This document shows positions 1 through 8,124 of a DNA stretch of 62,951 bases, one piece after another. Within the stretch, counting starts at the first letter, position 1. Every line of letters begins with the position of its first letter. The stretch covers positions 1 to 62,951 of the forward strand of contig CANDCP010000014.1 of NCBI GenBank assembly GCA_947383215.1. Reading direction: 5' to 3'. This DNA is from an uncultured Roseburia sp. (GTDB lineage: Bacteria > Bacillota > Clostridia > Lachnospirales > Lachnospiraceae). The position numbers and the translations under genes are program-made. The notes below the pieces were generated by a model, which ran no database searches, had not been told where the DNA came from, and worked only from the letters and a program-made list of their open reading frames with translations.

Positions 1-400
1 TATTAAAATAATCTAATAATTCTTTTATTTGATCTGCATCAATATATCCTCTATTGCAAGAAGGCTTCAAATTGTTCTCTGCAATTATCTCCTCTCTAAA
101 TGCATCATAATCCGCAATTTTATTAAAAATATTATCTGCAATTCTTTCTTTATAAAGATAAACAAAGAATTTTTTTATTGCATTCAAATGATTATTCATT
201 GTATTAACCGTTTGAATCACACTTTTACTATGATAAAACGAAACTGAATCTTTTAATTGCTGACTCCCAATTTCGACTATTTTATCTCCCAATCCAATTT
301 GTTCCATATAATCCATAAATTTTAAGGAATGATTCATATAAATGTATTCCAAATCATTTGATTCCACAAATTTATCTCTATACATTCTAAGATAACTCAT
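1..400 (-). CDS. Partial tyrosine recombinase/integrase-like protein (N-terminal part)
   Basis: An open frame of about 133 codons enters from the left edge with no stop, so the C-terminus lies outside the window. The visible part is helical and Lys/Asn/Ile-rich. The stretch NTMNNHLNAIKKFFVYLYKE resembles the SAM-like core-binding domain at the N-terminus of phage or transposon integrases. The catalytic R-H-R-Y residues would lie beyond the edge, so the family call is inference. There are two tandem ATGs (403 and 400). AAGGTGG sits about 5 nt before the second, which I chose. The DNA is strikingly AT-rich compared with tsf next door, consistent with horizontal origin. It could also be an unrelated AT-rich accessory protein. 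Confidence 0.5.
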   Translation of the reverse strand, partial: MSYLRMYRDKFVESNDLEYIYMNHSLKFMDYMEQIGLGDKIVEIGSQQLKDSVSFYHSKSVIQTVNTMNNHLNAIKKFFVYLYKERIADNIFNKIADYDAFREEIIAENNLKPSCNRGYIDADQIKELLDYFN

Positions 401-473
401 CATATCCACCTTCTCAAATTTTTATTTTACTCTTATTATACTTCAACTTTTAATATTTTCATACATAAAGTTC

Positions 474-508
474 AAAAAAAGAACCTATGAGTATTTACCC
501 ATAGATTC
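474..508 (-). terminator. Rho-independent terminator after tsf
   Basis: On the minus strand a 12-bp stem (GAATCTATGGGT / ACTCATAGGTTC, with two G-U pairs) closes an AAAT loop and is followed directly by seven T. It lies about 35 nt past the tsf stop codon and should end the rpsB-tsf transcript. Confidence 0.85.
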
Positions 509-543
509 CTTTCGTTTCGTTATAAAATTCGCCGCAAAGTTCA

Positions 544-1476
544 CTAACGCATCTGCGCCGCTACCTCAGCCGCAAAATCCTCTTCCTTTTTCTCTATTCC
601 TTCACCGGTCTCAAAGCGAACAAATTTCTTCACCTTTACAGTTGCACCGATCTCTTTCGATACCTGCTCTAAATACTTTGCAACTGTCTGCTTGCCGTCC
701 TCTGCCTTTACATAGACCTGATCCACAAGGCAAATTTCTTTCAACTCTTTGTTCACGCGGCCTTCGATCATTCCGTTGATTACCTTCTCCGGCTTCTGCG
801 ACTCCTTTGGATCATTCATGATCTGCGCTAAGAGAATCTCTTTCTCATGCGCAATATATTCCTCACTGATCTCATCACGGGAAACATATTTCGGATTAAG
901 AGCCGCAATCTGCATCGCAATATTGGACAAAGCCTCTTTTACGGCATCGTTCACAACGTCCGTCTCCGCTTCCACTACGACGCCGATTCTTCCGCCGCCA
1001 TGAATATAAGATACCACGCAGCCGTTTGCCGCTTCCACTTTCTCAAATCTTCGAATACTTAAGTTCTCGCCGATTACGGCAACTTTTGCCACCAGCGCAT
1101 CCTTAACTGTCATCGACGTATCTTCTTTCCATGCTTCTGCAAGAAATGCATCCATATCTGCCGCATCGCTCGCAACTGCCTGTGAAGCAACGGCTTCTAC
1201 ATATTGCTGGAACGTCTCATTTTTTGCAACGAAGTCTGTCTCTGAGTTTACCTCAACAATCGCCGCTTTTTTATCATCTACAATCGCAACGCGTACAAGT
1301 CCTTCCGCCGCGATTCTTCCTGCTTTTTTCTCCGCTTTAGCCTGTCCGTTCTTTCTTAAGAACTCAACCGCCGCGTCCATATCTCCGTTTGTCTCATTCA
1401 ATGCTTTCTTACAATCCATCATTCCCGCGCCTGTCATTTCGCGCAGTTCTTTTACCATAGCTGCCGTAATCGCCAT
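544..1476 (-). CDS. tsf: Translation elongation factor Ts
   Basis: EF-Ts is the cytosolic guanine-nucleotide exchange factor that recycles EF-Tu-GDP during elongation. At 310 residues it has normal length for Firmicutes. The N-terminal UBA-like helix carries the family signature LREMTGAGMMDCKKAL (about residues 11-26), and the EF-Tu contact motif TDFVAKN is at 80-86. The start follows a GGAGGACAG ribosome site. It lies 26 bp downstream of rpsB, the classic rpsB-tsf pair, and is followed by a strong terminator, so it ends the operon. Confidence 0.97.
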   Translation of the reverse strand: MAITAAMVKELREMTGAGMMDCKKALNETNGDMDAAVEFLRKNGQAKAEKKAGRIAAEGLVRVAIVDDKKAAIVEVNSETDFVAKNETFQQYVEAVASQAVASDAADMDAFLAEAWKEDTSMTVKDALVAKVAVIGENLSIRRFEKVEAANGCVVSYIHGGGRIGVVVEAETDVVNDAVKEALSNIAMQIAALNPKYVSRDEISEEYIAHEKEILLAQIMNDPKESQKPEKVINGMIEGRVNKELKEICLVDQVYVKAEDGKQTVAKYLEQVSKEIGATVKVKKFVRFETGEGIEKKEEDFAAEVAAQMR

Positions 1477-1502
1477 CTATCTGTCCTCCATATTCTCCGT
1501 TA

Positions 1503-2249
1503 TTATGCCTCTAATGCTTCTTCCTCTGTCTCCTCGGCGGCAATTTCCGTATTATCTACTTCCACTGTTCCCTGATTTGCCTCAATGACAGCGTCCGCCA
1601 TTTTCGAAACAATTAATTTTACAGCTCTGATTGCATCATCATTTCCCGGAATTACATAATCTAACTCTTCCGGATCACAGTTTGTATCGGCAATACCGAT
1701 CAATGTAATTCCAAGAGAATGCGCCTCCTGAATACAGATTCTCTCTTTTTTCGGATCAACTACAAAGATTGCATCCGGAATCTTCTTCATCTCTTTGATT
1801 CCGCCAAGGTTTCTCTCTAATTTTTCCCACTCTTTTCTTAACTGAATCACTTCTTTTTTCGGAAGAACATCAAATGTTCCGTCCTCCGCCATCTGCTCGA
1901 TTGCTTTCAATCTCGCTATACGGCTCTGTATGGTCTTAAAGTTTGTCAGCATTCCGCCTAACCATCTCTCATTTACATAGAACATGCCGCAGCGCTCTGC
2001 CTCTGTCTTAATTGCGTCCTGCGCCTGCTTCTTTGTTCCGACAAAAAGGATCGTACCGCCCTCAGCCGCAATATCAGCCACTGCCTTGTAGGCTTCATCT
2101 ACTTTTCCGACTGATTTCTGCAAATCAATAATGTAGATGCCGTTTCTCTCCGTATAAATGTATGGAGCCATTTTCGGGTTCCATCTTCTGGTCTGGTGTC
2201 CGAAATGCACACCTGCTTCTAATAACTGCTTCATTGAAATAACGCTCAT
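1503..2249 (-). CDS. rpsB: 30S ribosomal protein S2
   Basis: S2 of the small ribosomal subunit. The start [20 protein letters not shown] at 2249 is chosen because GGAGG lies 7 nt upstream and it gives the usual S2 N-terminus. An upstream in-frame codon (2300) would add residues encoded by the leader. The conserved blocks [17 protein letters not shown] and [13 protein letters not shown] are present, and the tail is acidic (EEEALEA). At 248 residues it has family length. First gene of the rpsB-tsf unit. Confidence 0.97.
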   Translation of the reverse strand: MSVISMKQLLEAGVHFGHQTRRWNPKMAPYIYTERNGIYIIDLQKSVGKVDEAYKAVADIAAEGGTILFVGTKKQAQDAIKTEAERCGMFYVNERWLGGMLTNFKTIQSRIARLKAIEQMAEDGTFDVLPKKEVIQLRKEWEKLERNLGGIKEMKKIPDAIFVVDPKKERICIQEAHSLGITLIGIADTNCDPEELDYVIPGNDDAIRAVKLIVSKMADAVIEANQGTVEVDNTEIAAEETEEEALEA

Positions 2250-2354
2250 GTTCTTTCCTCCATTTGGTTTTGCTTCCATATGCTTTTCTCTGCCAGACAA
2301 CCCCAGGAGGGCACCCGCCTGACCAACCGCATATGTGATTTGTTATTTACGCAA
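2250..2354 (-). promoter_or_regulatory. Structured 5' leader of rpsB (possible S2 autoregulation site)
   Basis: About 105 nt separate the predicted transcription start from the rpsB ATG. The minus strand folds a GC-rich hairpin (CAGGCGGG...CCCTCCTG) flanked by two CATATG copies that could pair at its base. Ribosomal protein S2 leaders that bind S2 are known in other bacteria, but I cannot match this to a family model, so autoregulation is inference. Confidence 0.35.
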
Positions 2355-2361
2355 CAGGCAG

Positions 2362-2390
2362 ATTATACCACAACTGCGCGGCTTATGCAA
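2362..2390 (-). promoter_or_regulatory. SigA-type promoter of rpsB-tsf
   Basis: Minus strand: TTGCAT, a 17-nt spacer ending in TGTGG, then a perfect TATAAT. It lies about 110 nt upstream of rpsB. Confidence 0.85.
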
Positions 2391-2464
2391 TATTTTCAGC
2401 CAAATTTCTGTTGTTTTCCCACTGCCCCGCCCGTTTAACGCGCCAATCCGGCGCCGTTATGCTG

Positions 2465-2484
2465 GCTCAATGGCGCCATTGAGC
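2465..2484. repeat. Perfect 20-bp palindrome at the end of the flagellar cluster
   Basis: GCTCAATGGCGCCATTGAGC is a perfect inverted repeat centred on GGCGCC. It overlaps the last base of the MltG-like stop codon. A second CCGGCGCCG palindrome lies about 15 bp further downstream on the minus strand. There is no T-tract, so it is not a canonical terminator. It may form a 3'-end stem or bind a dimeric protein. Confidence 0.7.
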
Positions 2485-3086
2485 TAAGGCTTCACCGTTA
2501 TAAACTCCGCAACCTCTTTATAAGATGCCCCCTCCGGTATTTGAACCGTTCCCGGGAGAATCCGGCTGTCATACTTCTCATTCACGAGAAATTCATTAAA
2601 CTTCACGGCGTCATCCACCAATCCGGCCTCCTGAAGATGCTCCGCTACCGTGTTGGAACTCTCGCCTCTATGAACCGTAAATTCTTTTACGGTTTTTCCC
2701 GACTGCGGCTCTTTGGGCTTCTCGGTTTCCTTAGGCTGATCCGTCTTCCCTGTTTTATCCTTCTTATCTTTCTCCGTATCCCTCGGTTTTTCTTCTTTTT
2801 CTGTATCCTTTTGCTCTTCTGTGCCGTTTTCTTTTTCTGTATCCTTTTGCTTTTCTGTTTCTTTTTCGTTCTGTGTATTCTCTTCTGTCTCCGTATCTCT
2901 CTCCGCCTTAGGAATCCCCTCGCTCGCGCTCGTCTCCGTATGCATGACCATGCCAAGCTCTCTCGCCCTGGATATAATTTCCCCGTCCGACAGCTCCGGT
3001 TTGTGAATTGCAGACGCAATCATTAAAATAATAGTAGAAACAAGAATTCCTACTCCAAGTCCTCTTAAATAATATTTTAATTTCAT
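2484..3086 (-). CDS. Short MltG/YceG-like membrane protein lacking the catalytic domain
   Basis: A 200-residue protein with one N-terminal membrane segment (about residues 9-28) and a very polar Glu/Lys/Thr linker (about 60-130) built of near-repeats such as DTEKE. The C-terminal domain of about 65 residues (EFTVHRGESSNTVAEHLQEA ... FLVNEKYDSRILPGTVQIPE) matches the LysM-like N-terminal part of endolytic transglycosylases. The large catalytic domain of true MltG is absent, so it probably does not cleave glycan and may act as an envelope-binding accessory. The start at 3086 has GGAG about 9 nt upstream. The gene begins 1 nt after the preceding stop, so it is co-transcribed with the flagellar operon. 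Confidence 0.7.
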   Translation of the reverse strand: MKLKYYLRGLGVGILVSTIILMIASAIHKPELSDGEIISRARELGMVMHTETSASEGIPKAERDTETEENTQNEKETEKQKDTEKENGTEEQKDTEKEEKPRDTEKDKKDKTGKTDQPKETEKPKEPQSGKTVKEFTVHRGESSNTVAEHLQEAGLVDDAVKFNEFLVNEKYDSRILPGTVQIPEGASYKEVAEFITVKP

Positions 3087-3087
3087 G

Positions 3088-3750
3088 CTACTTTTCTCCT
3101 TTAAACAGTTCAATTACAAGCTTCACCTCGCCAAGTCCAAGCTTCAGCTCCTTCGCTATATCCACATACGACTTTCCCTGTTTAAACAAGTCTAAAATAC
3201 GGTCATTATTATTTCCGGCCTCTTCCTTCGCCTCCACATTTTCTGTCTCTTCTTTCGCATCCGCCTGCTCTTCTTCTATTTGTATCTTAATCTGCTCAGG
3301 CAGATCCATAAGCTCTTTTTTCTCCTGCTCGGCCTTCGCAACCGTCTGCTGAAGCTCTGTCATCACATCCGAAACCTCGCCCGATAATTCCGTCAGCTCG
3401 GTATGCCGGTCATTCAGCATACTGTATAAAAACATAACCTCGCTGTGCGCCTTGTTCATATTTTCAATAACCGTATCCGAATATTCGCCAATCGCCATAA
3501 TTTTTTCGTTTGTCTCTTTATCAAGCGTACGTTCCACTTTATCGTTCGACTGTTCTATCGCCGTATCGATCTGCTCATTAATTCGCTCGCCTGCCTCCGC
3601 AAGCTCTTTGTCTATGATATTTTTTATTTCCTTCTCGCTCAGCTTTGCAATTTCATCGAGCTCTTTCGTGGAAAGTTTCTCGGTCACCATAAAACTCCCT
3701 ATCATAAACACAACGCCGACGATAATAAGTATTGCCTCTGCTCCTGTCAT
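3088..3750 (-). CDS. Membrane-anchored coiled-coil protein, DUF6115 type
   Basis: A 220-residue protein with one N-terminal membrane segment (residues 5-21) followed by a long charged coiled coil (about 25-160). The C-terminal part (NDRILDLFKQGKSYVDIAKE, then a helix) looks like a small helix-turn-helix. This arrangement recurs at the distal end of fla/che operons in Lachnospiraceae and is assigned to DUF6115 from memory. No function is established. The genes on either side are in the same operon. A role in flagellar or envelope assembly is only inferred from position. Confidence 0.6.
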   Translation of the reverse strand: MTGAEAILIIVGVVFMIGSFMVTEKLSTKELDEIAKLSEKEIKNIIDKELAEAGERINEQIDTAIEQSNDKVERTLDKETNEKIMAIGEYSDTVIENMNKAHSEVMFLYSMLNDRHTELTELSGEVSDVMTELQQTVAKAEQEKKELMDLPEQIKIQIEEEQADAKEETENVEAKEEAGNNNDRILDLFKQGKSYVDIAKELKLGLGEVKLVIELFKGEK

Positions 3751-3767
3751 CTTTTTGTATGCTCCTC

Positions 3768-4088
3768 TTATATTTTCATATCAAATCCAGCTGTTGACCC
3801 CTTCCGAATCACTTTCCCGTCCTCGCTTACGGCTTCTTTTTTCTTTCTTTTTTTCTGTTCCCCCTGATACTCGGAGCCCCCCTTCTCCTTCGCATCATAT
3901 CGAAATTCCCGCTGTTCTTTTTGCTCCGTCTCAGTCACCTGACTTGCCAGACGCTTTTCCTCTCTCACAACGGTTCCCTGAATATTCTGCTGATCCACAA
4001 GCGGCTTTGTATCCTCTTGCTGTTTCAAAGTACCGATATCCTGCGTCCTTTGAATCACTCCGTTCATTTCCAGCGGACGTATGGTCAT
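3768..4088 (-). CDS. Small hypothetical protein of the flagellar operon
   Basis: A 106-residue, highly charged soluble protein without a recognised domain. The first 50 residues are Gln/Thr-rich and the C-terminal half is Lys/Glu-rich (GEQKKRKKKEAVSED), suggesting disorder. GGAGG lies 9 nt before the ATG, and the protein-coding frame is uninterrupted between two operon genes, so it is probably real. Function unknown. Confidence 0.6.
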   Translation of the reverse strand: MTIRPLEMNGVIQRTQDIGTLKQQEDTKPLVDQQNIQGTVVREEKRLASQVTETEQKEQREFRYDAKEKGGSEYQGEQKKRKKKEAVSEDGKVIRKGSTAGFDMKI

Positions 4089-4118
4089 ATACGCGCACCT
4101 CCACTTCCTGTTTGTCTA

Positions 4119-5717
4119 TTACAATGTTTCTATTACAATTTCGCCCTGCCGCTTTAAGAGCTGACAGAAGCTTCGCTCATCCCTCACGCTTAAACTTACA
4201 TCGGAAATGCTGATCACCACTCCCGGATACAGCGTCCTTCTGACCTTCACTCTCGCGTCGCCGCTCTGGGATACCGCCATATGCAGCCGTTTGAATTCCG
4301 CCTGAAATTTGTCATACTCCGTCTGCTTACTCTGCAATTTTGCCGCAAGCTGCTGTACATAGCGCAGGTCGTCGGCTCCAAGCTTCTCACCGGCGGCAAT
4401 CCTCTTGCTATACGTCTTCAAAATCGGCCTGATCTGCCCCATCTCTTTTTTATTTTTTTCCAGAAGCTCCTGAACCTCCAGGTAGCGCTCCTTTTTTGCG
4501 GGATCCGTTCCGACCTCTATATTGGTAGACGACCCCAGCGCCGAACCGATTGTCATTGCCTCTATAAGCCCTCCGGCGCGCACGGTCCCGCCTGTTATCA
4601 AACCTTTCTTTCCACCGACACGGATCTGCGTCCCGGCCGACACGCGGCTGTGCAGAATTGTATCCGTCTCAATATATCCCCCCGATTCCACCGTCGCGTT
4701 TTCAATAAATTTGCAGACAATGTTTCCATACGCTCTCAACGAGCCTTTTGACATACCGTGTATCCCGCGTTTGACGATAATCTGTCCGCCTGCGCGCAGC
4801 ACCGCGTCCTCCACGACTCCGTCCACTATAATATCGCCGTTCGCGGAGACGACGAATCCGCCCTTGACATTTCCCCTGATATATACATTGCCGTCATAAT
4901 TAATATTTCCGACCGAATTGTCCACGTCGGCCGGAACCTCATATATATTGGAGACGAATACCTTTCCGTTTACGAGGCTCGCATGTCCCGTCACCTGTGA
5001 GTACAACTCCGTCCCATCCTCGGAAAGCGTAATATTATTCGCATACAAAAGCTTCATCGTCTTTACGGTATGCGGTTTTACTTCCTGCCCAAAGACATCC
5101 GCCCCCGACTTTCCCAAATCCTCTTTCGTCAGGCGCGCCAAAAGCTCTCCGGCCTGCACATGACTGATATTGCCCAGCTCATGATAATCAACCGTACCGT
5201 CCTCATTTCGTTTCGGCCTTAATGTCACATCCGTATTAAAAAAATACGCTATACTGGCATCCTTGCCCTGCACCGGCAATTTTCCCTTTGCCATAATATA
5301 ATCCGTACAGTACAAACGCTTTTTAACGAACCGCACTATTTCTTCCTTGATAATCCCCACCCGTATACCGGCAGACTGAAGCTCCTCTAAAATCTCCTGC
5401 GCATCCATCTTCTGTCCGCCTGCGCTTGGCGGATAAAAACGGCACGTCGCAGTCATCTTATCGACGGACACATCGATATCCATTTTTTCATTAATTTCAA
5501 TTCCGTCGCTCTGCCCCACGCAAAGCTTTGACGGCTCCGCCATAACCAGGCGGCGGTCCAACTCCTTTAAATCAAACTCCTGTAATCCTTTCGATTCAAG
5601 ATATCTGGAAACCTCACGCACCTTAAGCGCTTCCCCGCCCGCTTTCGGGGGAAATAGCTTTATAAAAGTTCCGTTTTCCTGTACATCCAACTGAAAATAG
5701 GCATTTCTTTGCTCCAT
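4119..5717 (-). CDS. FapA family protein (DUF342)
   Basis: A 532-residue protein of the FapA/DUF342 family. The N-terminal half (about 1-190) is an alpha/beta region. The middle (about 240-400) is a repetitive beta-helix with short hydrophobic-Gly repeats such as GNVYIRGNVKGGFVVSANGD and DIIVDGVVEDAVLRAGG. A coiled coil spans about 405-470 and is followed by a small C-terminal beta domain. The family is linked to cell-surface polymers, flagella and gliding in various bacteria, but its biochemistry is poorly defined. The ATG at 5717 has GGAG 8 nt upstream and is preferred over an upstream TTG that overlaps sigD. Confidence 0.85.
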   Translation of the reverse strand: MEQRNAYFQLDVQENGTFIKLFPPKAGGEALKVREVSRYLESKGLQEFDLKELDRRLVMAEPSKLCVGQSDGIEINEKMDIDVSVDKMTATCRFYPPSAGGQKMDAQEILEELQSAGIRVGIIKEEIVRFVKKRLYCTDYIMAKGKLPVQGKDASIAYFFNTDVTLRPKRNEDGTVDYHELGNISHVQAGELLARLTKEDLGKSGADVFGQEVKPHTVKTMKLLYANNITLSEDGTELYSQVTGHASLVNGKVFVSNIYEVPADVDNSVGNINYDGNVYIRGNVKGGFVVSANGDIIVDGVVEDAVLRAGGQIIVKRGIHGMSKGSLRAYGNIVCKFIENATVESGGYIETDTILHSRVSAGTQIRVGGKKGLITGGTVRAGGLIEAMTIGSALGSSTNIEVGTDPAKKERYLEVQELLEKNKKEMGQIRPILKTYSKRIAAGEKLGADDLRYVQQLAAKLQSKQTEYDKFQAEFKRLHMAVSQSGDARVKVRRTLYPGVVISISDVSLSVRDERSFCQLLKRQGEIVIETL

Positions 5718-5731
5718 ATTCCGCTCTCCAA

Positions 5732-6574
5732 TCAATCTGCAAGTATTCCCATATAGCTTCCCATTTTACTCTTCATCTTAATCAATGCCTTTGTGTGTAA
5801 TTGCGAAATTCTGGACTCGGACACCTCCAATACAAGACTAATCTCTTTCAGTGTCAACTCCTCATAATAATAAAGTTCAATTACACGCCGCTCCTTCTCC
5901 GTCAGTACTTCCAAAGACTGAATCAAAACCTCTTTCAGCTCGCTCTCCTCGATTACGTCCTCCGGCTGGGCAAAATGTGAATTTGATGTCGCATCCATAA
6001 CCGGCTCACTGCCCTGCTCCACAAATTCATTCAAAGATACCAGGTTTGTCACCTTCATCTGTGACTGCCAACTGGAAAATTCCTCGCCGGAAACCCCAAG
6101 CTCCAGCGCAATCTCATCTTCTGTCGCCGACTTTCCGGTTTTCATCTCTATATTCTTGATAGCCGCATCGATCTTCTTTTGCTTCTGCCGCACAGTTCTG
6201 GGAATCCAGTCCATTTTTCGGATCTGATCCAAAATTGCGCCGCGAATTCTAAGACTCGCATACGTCTCAAATTTCACCTCTTTTTTTGCGTCAAATTTAT
6301 CAATTGCATCGATCAGCCCGAAAATCCCATAACTGACCAAATCCTCGTACTCCACGTTATAACCCAGATACATGCTCAAACGTCCCGCAACCAGCCTGAC
6401 TAAGGGCGCATACTCCACAATAAGCTGCTCTCTCACCTGCTGCGTCGGCGCTTTGTGATATTCCTCCCACAGTCTCTCCTTTATCCTGTTCGATTTCTCA
6501 CCTGTCCGGGAACTTTCCTTGCTCTTCCCCGACTTGTTATCCATTCGGGAATTCTCCGTGTATGTTCTGTTCAT
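5732..6574 (-). CDS. sigD: Flagellar RNA polymerase sigma factor SigD/FliA (sigma-28)
   Basis: An alternative sigma factor for late flagellar, chemotaxis and autolysin genes. After a polar N-terminal tail of about 35 residues, region 2 shows YEDLVSYGIFGLIDAIDKFD and KFETYASLRIRGAILDQIRK, region 3 KQKKIDAAIKNIEMKTGKSA, and region 4 ends with LTLKEISLVLEVSESRISQL. The start at 6574 has GGAGG 5 nt upstream. It is embedded in the che part of the operon, as in other clostridia and Bacillus. The anti-sigma factor FlgM is not in this window. Confidence 0.93.
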   Translation of the reverse strand: MNRTYTENSRMDNKSGKSKESSRTGEKSNRIKERLWEEYHKAPTQQVREQLIVEYAPLVRLVAGRLSMYLGYNVEYEDLVSYGIFGLIDAIDKFDAKKEVKFETYASLRIRGAILDQIRKMDWIPRTVRQKQKKIDAAIKNIEMKTGKSATEDEIALELGVSGEEFSSWQSQMKVTNLVSLNEFVEQGSEPVMDATSNSHFAQPEDVIEESELKEVLIQSLEVLTEKERRVIELYYYEELTLKEISLVLEVSESRISQLHTKALIKMKSKMGSYMGILAD

Positions 6575-6604
6575 TCAAGCCTCCAACATCGATTACCTCT
6601 CATA

Positions 6605-6868
6605 CTACTCTTGAAAATCTTCGTCTTCAGTCACTTTCTCCTCTTCATTCTCTTCTTCACTCTGTTCCTCGTCCGCCGGCTCCTCCATCTCCCTGAAATT
6701 CTTATCTAAAATCAGCTTTACAATACAGCCCAGAGAATAAAAAATGACCAACACCAGTAACAAAATCTCCAAAAATCTTCCCGCTTCAAACTGCTTAAAT
6801 ATCCCAACGATACATGTAATAAAACCAGCAATCAGCATAATGATTGCCGGTATCTGTTTTGTCTTCAT
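6605..6868 (-). CDS. Small two-helix membrane protein of the flagellar operon
   Basis: An 87-residue protein with two predicted membrane helices (about residues 6-24 and 33-54) and a very acidic C-terminal tail (EEPADEEQSEEENEEE). No domain recognised. It sits between cheD and sigD with short spacing on both sides, so it is co-transcribed. This position and topology recur in Lachnospiraceae flagellar clusters, but its function is unknown. Confidence 0.6.
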   Translation of the reverse strand: MKTKQIPAIIMLIAGFITCIVGIFKQFEAGRFLEILLLVLVIFYSLGCIVKLILDKNFREMEEPADEEQSEEENEEEKVTEDEDFQE

Positions 6869-6883
6869 TTTATGCCCCTATAC

Positions 6884-7369
6884 TCAAATTATTTTCAATG
6901 GCTTCCCCACTGATTTGATGTAAAACTCTCCGGTCTCACAGTGAAGTTCTACGGTCCTTCCATAATTCAGACCTGTGTCCTCCGCAATAAGAGGGATCCC
7001 AAGCTCCCTCAACTTTGCTTTGGACGCCTCCGCATTACGGGCCCCGATATTTCCGACATCGGAAAGCCCGCTCACCTCAAACATTTTTGCGCCTCCCGCT
7101 ATCTTTGCCTTCAGGCGCGCCTTAGACGCCCCTGACGCCGTCACGCGTTTTATCAGTTCTTCAATCCCCGTGTCCGCAAACTTGGCTTTATTCAGGTTAT
7201 TCCGAATCTGAGTGCTGTCCGGAAGCATAATATGTGCCAATCCTCCAATTTTTGTCACGGGATCGTACACTGCAATTCCGATACAGGAACCAAGCCCCAA
7301 TGTCGTAATGATATCCGGTGATTTACACACATTCAAATCTGCCATTCCTACCTTAATAACGTCTCCCAT
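6884..7369 (-). CDS. cheD: Chemoreceptor glutamine deamidase CheD
   Basis: CheD deamidates glutamines on methyl-accepting chemoreceptors and binds CheC, raising its phosphatase activity. At 161 residues it has family length. The catalytic Cys lies in TLGLGSCIGIAVYD and the His in GGLAHIMLPDS. The core KIAGGAKMFEVSG and the stretch NIGARNAEASKAKL are also present. It follows cheC by 12 nt, the usual partner order. Confidence 0.93.
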   Translation of the reverse strand: MGDVIKVGMADLNVCKSPDIITTLGLGSCIGIAVYDPVTKIGGLAHIMLPDSTQIRNNLNKAKFADTGIEELIKRVTASGASKARLKAKIAGGAKMFEVSGLSDVGNIGARNAEASKAKLRELGIPLIAEDTGLNYGRTVELHCETGEFYIKSVGKPLKII

Positions 7370-7381
7370 TACACTTACTCC

Positions 7382-8002
7382 TTACATGGAAATTCCAAGT
7401 GAACTCAGGATTTTTTCATATGAATCCAATTCAGGCAACAGGATAAAATAACCATTTATCATCATATCGTCGCCAAACTCAGTCTCTATCAGCAATGCAT
7501 TGTCCCCGATTTTTCCAAACTGTATTGCCGGAACACTCAAAATTGCCGCCGCCATATCAATCGCCGTATATGGCACGGACGGCACAATCGTAAGCTGCGT
7601 CATGGACGAAAGCGCATTTAAATAAGAACCGGCTATAATATTTCCGATTTCCTTCAACGCGGACATATCCATCTCATCAAAAGGCTCTTTGTATTCCGTA
7701 TCTCTTCCCATCAGACGATTTACGAGATAATGCGCGGAATCAAGCTGCATAACAAACATCATACTTCCGTCGATATCGCCCTGAACCTCAAGATAAATCC
7801 CCACAATCGTCTCATCTTCCGCACAGACCACAGAACCCAGCTCCTGAAACGTCAAGAGCTGAACCTTTGGCACATTCATATTAATTTTGAGCTGCAGCAT
7901 ACTTGCAATCGCAGTCGTTGCATTTCCGGCGCCAATGTTGCCGATCTCACGTAAGACATCAACATACATCTCATTTACTTCATCAAAACTATAAGTTGCC
8001 AT
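7382..8002 (-). CDS. cheC: CheY-P phosphatase CheC
   Basis: CheC dephosphorylates CheY-P in the adaptation system found in Bacillus and clostridia. The 206-residue protein shows both phosphatase helices of the family, each with the conserved Glu-Asn pair: LREIGNIGAGNATTAIASML (about residues 14-33) and LKEIGNIIAGSYLNALSSMT (about 115-134). The neighbour is its activator cheD. A terminator-like hairpin lies just upstream, between cheW and cheC, and may set its expression. Confidence 0.92.
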   Translation of the reverse strand: MATYSFDEVNEMYVDVLREIGNIGAGNATTAIASMLQLKINMNVPKVQLLTFQELGSVVCAEDETIVGIYLEVQGDIDGSMMFVMQLDSAHYLVNRLMGRDTEYKEPFDEMDMSALKEIGNIIAGSYLNALSSMTQLTIVPSVPYTAIDMAAAILSVPAIQFGKIGDNALLIETEFGDDMMINGYFILLPELDSYEKILSSLGISM

Positions 8003-8041
8003 ATTGACCCCCTGCTTTACGTTTCCATCCGGGATACAGAA

Positions 8042-8084
8042 AAATGGAATATAGTGAGACGCTTTCGCCTCACTATCCCATTCC
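8042..8084 (-). terminator. Terminator-like hairpin between cheW and cheC
   Basis: On the minus strand the arms GGAAT-(GGG bulge)-ATAGTGAG and CTCACTAT-ATTCC enclose GC-GAAA-GC, a GNRA-type loop, and are followed by ATTTTTC. It lies in the 122-nt gap between two che genes of one operon, so it is probably a partial terminator or a processing stem. Confidence 0.55.
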
Positions 8085-8124
8085 CTGTTTTTTGACTTTG
8101 TCCCGGATATAGCGCGGAAAAACG

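Noticed and set aside
2821-3006. Ser/Phe-rich plus-strand open frames opposite the MltG-like gene
   Set aside because: They are antisense shadows of the Glu/Lys/Thr repeat linker and have no ribosome site or family pattern.
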